NCBI GenBank assembly: GCA_016649775.1
Contig: JAENWY010000020.1
Span: 1 to 17,122, forward strand
Direction: 5' to 3'
Origin: Spirochaetaceae bacterium
GTDB lineage: Bacteria > Spirochaetota > Spirochaetia > Sphaerochaetales > Sphaerochaetaceae
DNA length: 17,122 nucleotides
Shown: positions 14,083 to 17,122 of the stretch, piece by piece
Layout: each line of letters starts with the position of its first letter
Position numbering within the stretch: the stretch's first letter is position 1
Translations under genes and position numbers: made by a program
The notes under the pieces: model-generated
Seen by the model: only the letters and a program-made list of their open reading frames with translations
The model's database searches: none
Told to the model about the DNA's origin: nothing

Positions 14083-15009
14083 TTACACAACTTTTTTAGG
14101 TTGTGTTTTTTTATTTCTAATTTTTTTTATTTTCAAAGGAGACGCCTGAGTAATTAATATAGCAATAAGTACAAAAACACATCCAATTAACTCTTTATTT
14201 GATAGTTTTTCATTTAATAGTAACCATCCGAAAAATAATGCAAAAACTGATTCAAAACTAAATACTAATGAGGCTATTGTAGGACTCAGTTTTTGTTGAC
14301 TCAATATCTGAAAAGTATAACCAATAGCAGATACAAAAATAGCTGAATAAACTATAGGAAACCACGCAGCTTTAATGGCTATTAAGGTTGGAGTTTCTAG
14401 AATAAACATAGTTATTCCTGATAAAATCCCGGCTATTAAAATATGGAAAGCTGCAAGAGAGAAAGCATCACACATTGGGGCATAATATGAAATGGAGATT
14501 ATTTGAAATGAAAAACCAAAAGCACTGACTAAAACAAGCAAATCACCTATATTAACACCTGAAATACCTTTCGTAAAACAGAGCAGATACATTCCAATTA
14601 ATGCAAGTAATACACCAATCCATACCTTTTTTGAAATTTTTTCTCCAAAATACAAACTTAAAAAAGGTACAATAACAATATATAAAGAAGTTATAAAACT
14701 TGCCTTTCCCGGAGTTGTATAAAGCATTCCCCAAAATTGAAAAGTATTTGCAATAAATAAGAATATACCACTAACAATGCTTCCCTTAATAAGAGTTGCT
14801 CTCCTCAGTATTAACTTATTTGGTTCTTTTTTATAAATATTTTTTCTTCTAATATATAACACAGGGAGAAGGACAATAAACGCAAGAATAAATCTTGTTG
14901 CATTTAAGGTATTTACACCAACAGTAGTTAGCCCAATACTTTGTACCACATAACCAAATCCCCAAATAATAGTTGGAGTAAATGCGAGCAACAAATAACG
15001 TTTTTTCAT
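14083..15009 (-). CDS. EamA/DMT-superfamily membrane transporter
   Basis: Ten hydrophobic segments arranged as two EamA repeats of five, the drug/metabolite transporter layout, in about 308 aa of inner-membrane protein. Each repeat ends with the family's recurring pattern: a helix closing in FGEKISKKVWIG in the first half and LLNEKLSNKELIG in the second. Substrates in this family include amino acids, nucleosides and other metabolites, usually exported; none can be assigned here. The frame extends two codons to a TTG at 15015, but ATG at 15009 is the more natural start. Neither has a Shine-Dalgarno. The last 15 residues form a strongly basic cytosolic tail (KKIRNKKTQPKKVV), and the DNA encoding it doubles as the terminator of the convergent rpiB gene. 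Confidence 0.88.
   Translation of the reverse strand: MKKRYLLLAFTPTIIWGFGYVVQSIGLTTVGVNTLNATRFILAFIVLLPVLYIRRKNIYKKEPNKLILRRATLIKGSIVSGIFLFIANTFQFWGMLYTTPGKASFITSLYIVIVPFLSLYFGEKISKKVWIGVLLALIGMYLLCFTKGISGVNIGDLLVLVSAFGFSFQIISISYYAPMCDAFSLAAFHILIAGILSGITMFILETPTLIAIKAAWFPIVYSAIFVSAIGYTFQILSQQKLSPTIASLVFSFESVFALFFGWLLLNEKLSNKELIGCVFVLIAILITQASPLKIKKIRNKKTQPKKVV
14085..14112 (+). terminator. rpiB terminator located within transporter coding sequence
   Basis: ACACAAC (14085-14091) pairs with GTTGTGT (14100-14106) across an eight-base loop and continues into a seven-base T-run (14106-14112). It starts 20 bases after the rpiB stop. The same bases encode the last residues and stop codon of the minus-strand transporter. 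Confidence 0.8.
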
Positions 15010-15029
15010 GAACAAAACATATCTAATTC

Positions 15030-15058
15030 ACTATAAAGTTACAAGTAAAAAGTATTAA
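15030..15058 (-). promoter_or_regulatory. promoter of the EamA transporter gene
   Basis: Minus strand -35 TTAATA (15058-15053, four of six), 17-base spacer, -10 TATAGT (15035-15030, five of six). Transcription would start near 15023, leaving a leader of about 14 bases with no Shine-Dalgarno before the ATG at 15009. Confidence 0.5.
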
Positions 15059-15066
15059 TAATTGGT

Positions 15067-15109
15067 AAAAAAAAACTTATCCCAAATCATTTTATTGAAA
15101 AGAGATAAG
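15067..15109 (-). terminator. intrinsic terminator after the CpdB-like gene
   Basis: On the minus strand CTTATCTC (15109-15102) pairs with GGGATAAG (15083-15076), with one U-G pair and an 18-base loop, followed by nine T (15075-15067). It lies 26 bases after the gene's stop and separates it from the transporter gene promoter. Confidence 0.82.
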
Positions 15110-15135
15110 CTTTAAAATTTAGTGTTAAATTTTTA

Positions 15136-17013
15136 CTATTTCAAATCGTTTAAAGTAACCGATTTAACGTTCATTGTTCTTCCATCAGAAGATGTTGGAA
15201 TTTCAATTTTACCAGCTTTGATTGCAGCAATCACTTTAGGATTGTTGAAAGAATCAGTAAGACCAGTTAAGGACCAGTTATAATCACATATAGGAGCTAA
15301 TTTACCACCTAAATCATTCATAACATATTCCATAATCTTAGTACGGATAGTAGCATCAATGTCATTAGCACTTGTGTAATAAACATCTTCAGGATTTGCC
15401 CAACCGTTTGTCAATAAAGTACCTAATCTATAGTTATTTACAGCTACTTTATAAGTTGCAGTAAGATTTAATGGTTGACCATCTATTGTTGCATCAACAA
15501 TTCTTGTACCAGCTTCTTTTGAAATATCTATTTTATAATTAATACCACTAAACATATCATAGTTATAGCTTCTCTTTTCAGGATTAAAAGAAACAGTTAC
15601 ATCACCATCTTTATAAGTATTATAGAAGGATGCAGACCATTCCATATAAGCTTTTAGATTTGTACCACTCATATATACACCATTTAATGTATTACTATAT
15701 TTATAGATAAAAGCCATATCTTTCTTTTGAAGAGGTCCTTTAAATAAAGCTTGATCAGAGTTAAATGTTGCACATGAGGCAATTTGAGCATCAGCACACT
15801 TCATTTGAACTATGTTGATTAAATCAATAACTGCTGTATCTTCCATTTGTGTTGTAGGCATAGTTGTAACATGATTTTCACCAGTGATATAATCTACTCC
15901 ATCAACAAAGTTTTCAGTAACTTGACCAATATCAGTACGAGCATCTTTTAATGATGCTTCATCAACAAATGCAAACTTTTCAGTAAGTCCTTCATCAGCT
16001 ACTAAACCTTTAGTTTCAATATTCTTTGCATTAACATTTACAACAACCCATTCACCGTTTTTTTTAGCTAGTTTAATTTCACCAAATGAAACTTGAGCAC
16101 CATAGGCACCTGGTTCTAAAACCCATGTATCATTTACTTTTTCACAGTAAGTAGCATGTTCATGGCCGGCAATGATTAAATCAATTTCAGGAACTTCTTC
16201 AGCTAGGTTAAATACACCACCAATATTTTCCATATCATATTCACCATGACGAGATAAGTGCATTGCAGCAATTAATACATCATATTTACCTTCTAAGGCT
16301 GCAACAGTTTTCTTTACAGCTTCAACAGGGTTTTCAAAATCTAATCCTTGGAAATGTTCTGGAGTTGAAGCTTCCCACTGAGCAACATGTGGTGCAATAC
16401 CACCTACTACTGCAACCCTTACTCCATCAATAACAAAGATTTGATAAGGATTAACAAAATAACCTGAACCATCTTTATAAACAATATTTGAACTTACAGC
16501 TCTACCATTGAATGCTTCTAAGTTTCTTTCTAGGAAAGCTAAACCAAAGTTAAATTCATGGTTACCGGGAACCCATAAGTCATAGTTCATGTAATTTAAT
16601 GCTTCAACCATTGGATGTACATCCATATCATTGAATAATTCAGCACTATTATCTTGCAATACATCACCAATATCTAATAATAAAGTATCAGGATTATTTG
16701 CTTTAATTTGTTTAACTACATCATAAGTTAATGCATAACCAGTACCATCAGCAGGTTGATCTGTTGCATATTCATATGGATATAAACGACCATGAATATC
16801 ACTAGTAGCAGCTATGTTAATTGTTACTTCATTAGCACTAGTTGCTTTACCCTTAACTACATCACCAATCTTATCATAATTAAAAGCCTTTGGTATTGAT
16901 ACAGTTGTGACTGTTCCAGATTTGTAATCTTCTCTAACACCTTGAGCCATTACAGAAGTAATAGCTAAAGATGATAAAATTGTAAACAATGCAATTTTCC
17001 TCAAAATCTTCAT
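15136..17013 (-). CDS. cpdB: Exported 2',3'-cyclic-nucleotide 2'-phosphodiesterase / 3'-nucleotidase (CpdB/UshA family)
   Basis: Exported metallophosphoesterase that degrades extracellular or periplasmic nucleotides for nucleoside and phosphate salvage. A signal peptide (hydrophobic core about 6-20) ends at VMA (21-23). The calcineurin-like domain shows all five blocks: S-D72-I-H74-G, G-D117, G-N151-H152-E, H252 in AAMHLSRHG, and GHEH (283-286). The 5'-nucleotidase C-terminal domain fills about 360-600, with KYSNTLNGVYMSGTNLKAYMEWS as its substrate-site stretch. Stretches such as DVHP..EALN...D....GNHEFN.GL resemble CpdB more than UshA, so cyclic 2',3'-NMP activity is the better guess, though the families overlap. 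625 aa is normal. AAGGAG lies nine bases before the ATG. It is transcribed alone, with a structured leader and its own terminator. Confidence 0.88.
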   Translation of the reverse strand: MKILRKIALFTILSSLAITSVMAQGVREDYKSGTVTTVSIPKAFNYDKIGDVVKGKATSANEVTINIAATSDIHGRLYPYEYATDQPADGTGYALTYDVVKQIKANNPDTLLLDIGDVLQDNSAELFNDMDVHPMVEALNYMNYDLWVPGNHEFNFGLAFLERNLEAFNGRAVSSNIVYKDGSGYFVNPYQIFVIDGVRVAVVGGIAPHVAQWEASTPEHFQGLDFENPVEAVKKTVAALEGKYDVLIAAMHLSRHGEYDMENIGGVFNLAEEVPEIDLIIAGHEHATYCEKVNDTWVLEPGAYGAQVSFGEIKLAKKNGEWVVVNVNAKNIETKGLVADEGLTEKFAFVDEASLKDARTDIGQVTENFVDGVDYITGENHVTTMPTTQMEDTAVIDLINIVQMKCADAQIASCATFNSDQALFKGPLQKKDMAFIYKYSNTLNGVYMSGTNLKAYMEWSASFYNTYKDGDVTVSFNPEKRSYNYDMFSGINYKIDISKEAGTRIVDATIDGQPLNLTATYKVAVNNYRLGTLLTNGWANPEDVYYTSANDIDATIRTKIMEYVMNDLGGKLAPICDYNWSLTGLTDSFNNPKVIAAIKAGKIEIPTSSDGRTMNVKSVTLNDLK

Positions 17014-17030
17014 TTTTCAAATCTCCTTGT

Positions 17031-17056
17031 CGGTAGTACTACAAAAGCTACTGCCG
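17031..17056. repeat. inverted repeat in the cpdB leader
   Basis: CGGTAGTA (17031-17038) and TACTGCCG (17049-17056) are near-perfect inverted repeats with a 10-base spacer. The pair lies three bases upstream of the cpdB AAGGAG ribosome site in transcript order and is GC-richer than its surroundings. On the cpdB transcript one pair would be a C-A mismatch. Confidence 0.45.
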
Positions 17057-17082
17057 TAAATATAACACTTGTAACCATTACT

Positions 17083-17103
17083 ATAGACCCACTTAAAGTC
17101 TAT
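17083..17103. repeat. ATAGAC/GTCTAT dyad upstream of cpdB
   Basis: ATAGAC (17083-17088) and GTCTAT (17098-17103) are a perfect six-base dyad with a nine-base spacer, about 70-90 bases upstream of the cpdB ATG. It overlaps a TATAGT that could serve as a minus-strand -10. It may be a regulator-binding site; the window ends too soon to see more. Confidence 0.3.
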
Positions 17104-17122
17104 GAAATATCAATTACAATTA

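Noticed and set aside
15136..17013. Assignment of the exported nucleotidase as UshA (5'-nucleotidase/UDP-sugar hydrolase)
   Set aside because: The motif context (DVHP, GNHEFN.GL, NTL.....G..LK...E.S) is closer to CpdB; kept as an alternative because the families overlap in activity.

Overview
The window is AT-rich (roughly 70% A+T by eye), gene-dense and looks chromosomal and housekeeping in character. It suggests a low-GC spirochaete. The main pointer is a eukaryote-type hexokinase of the kind found in treponemes, found here with a SbcB-type exonuclease I, a release factor 1 carrying Cys directly after GGQ, and export signals plus a lipobox. This assignment is inference; no rRNA or other decisive marker is present. 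I saw no mobile element, tRNA, rRNA, CRISPR array or phage gene, and no gap between genes exceeds 300 bases.

Left part (1-4319). Three minus-strand genes encode a MalY/PatB-type PLP C-S lyase, hexokinase and a glyoxalase-fold (VOC) protein. Each appears to be its own transcription unit: the first two have recognisable promoters, and hexokinase and the VOC gene end at hairpins. A DUF4867 cupin-like gene (+) diverges from the VOC gene across a 245-base regulatory gap and ends at a perfect 15-bp inverted repeat.

Centre (4320-11072). An unrecognised exported protein (-) diverges from a plus-strand run: sbcB (exonuclease I), an XRE-cupin regulator, prfA (RF1), prmC (RF1/RF2 glutamine methyltransferase) and rel (bifunctional (p)ppGpp synthetase/hydrolase). 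Junctions are tight: sbcB and the regulator overlap by one base, prmC follows prfA with no gap, and prmC and rel overlap by 20 bases. The run links release factor synthesis, release factor modification and the stringent response, and ends at a terminator after rel. sbcB has a perfect extended -10 ending seven bases before its ATG and no Shine-Dalgarno, so it may be translated from a leaderless mRNA.

Right part (11282-17122). A small putative lipoprotein resembles the C-terminal domain of SAM hydroxide adenosyltransferases. It is followed by a CBS/DRTGG-regulated family II pyrophosphatase (-), rpiB (+), an EamA/DMT transporter (-) and an exported CpdB-like 2',3'-cyclic phosphodiesterase/3'-nucleotidase (-). 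The rpiB terminator lies inside the 3' coding end of the convergent transporter gene.

Two start codons were moved from the longest open frame (hexokinase to 2753, rel to 8987) because the longer versions would place the Shine-Dalgarno inside the coding sequence. The transporter was also shortened to its ATG. I found no clear multi-gene novel system. The best leads are the leaderless sbcB promoter, two perfect hairpins inside prmC, the stand-alone lipoprotein domain, the unknown exported protein and an altered active-site residue in RpiB.
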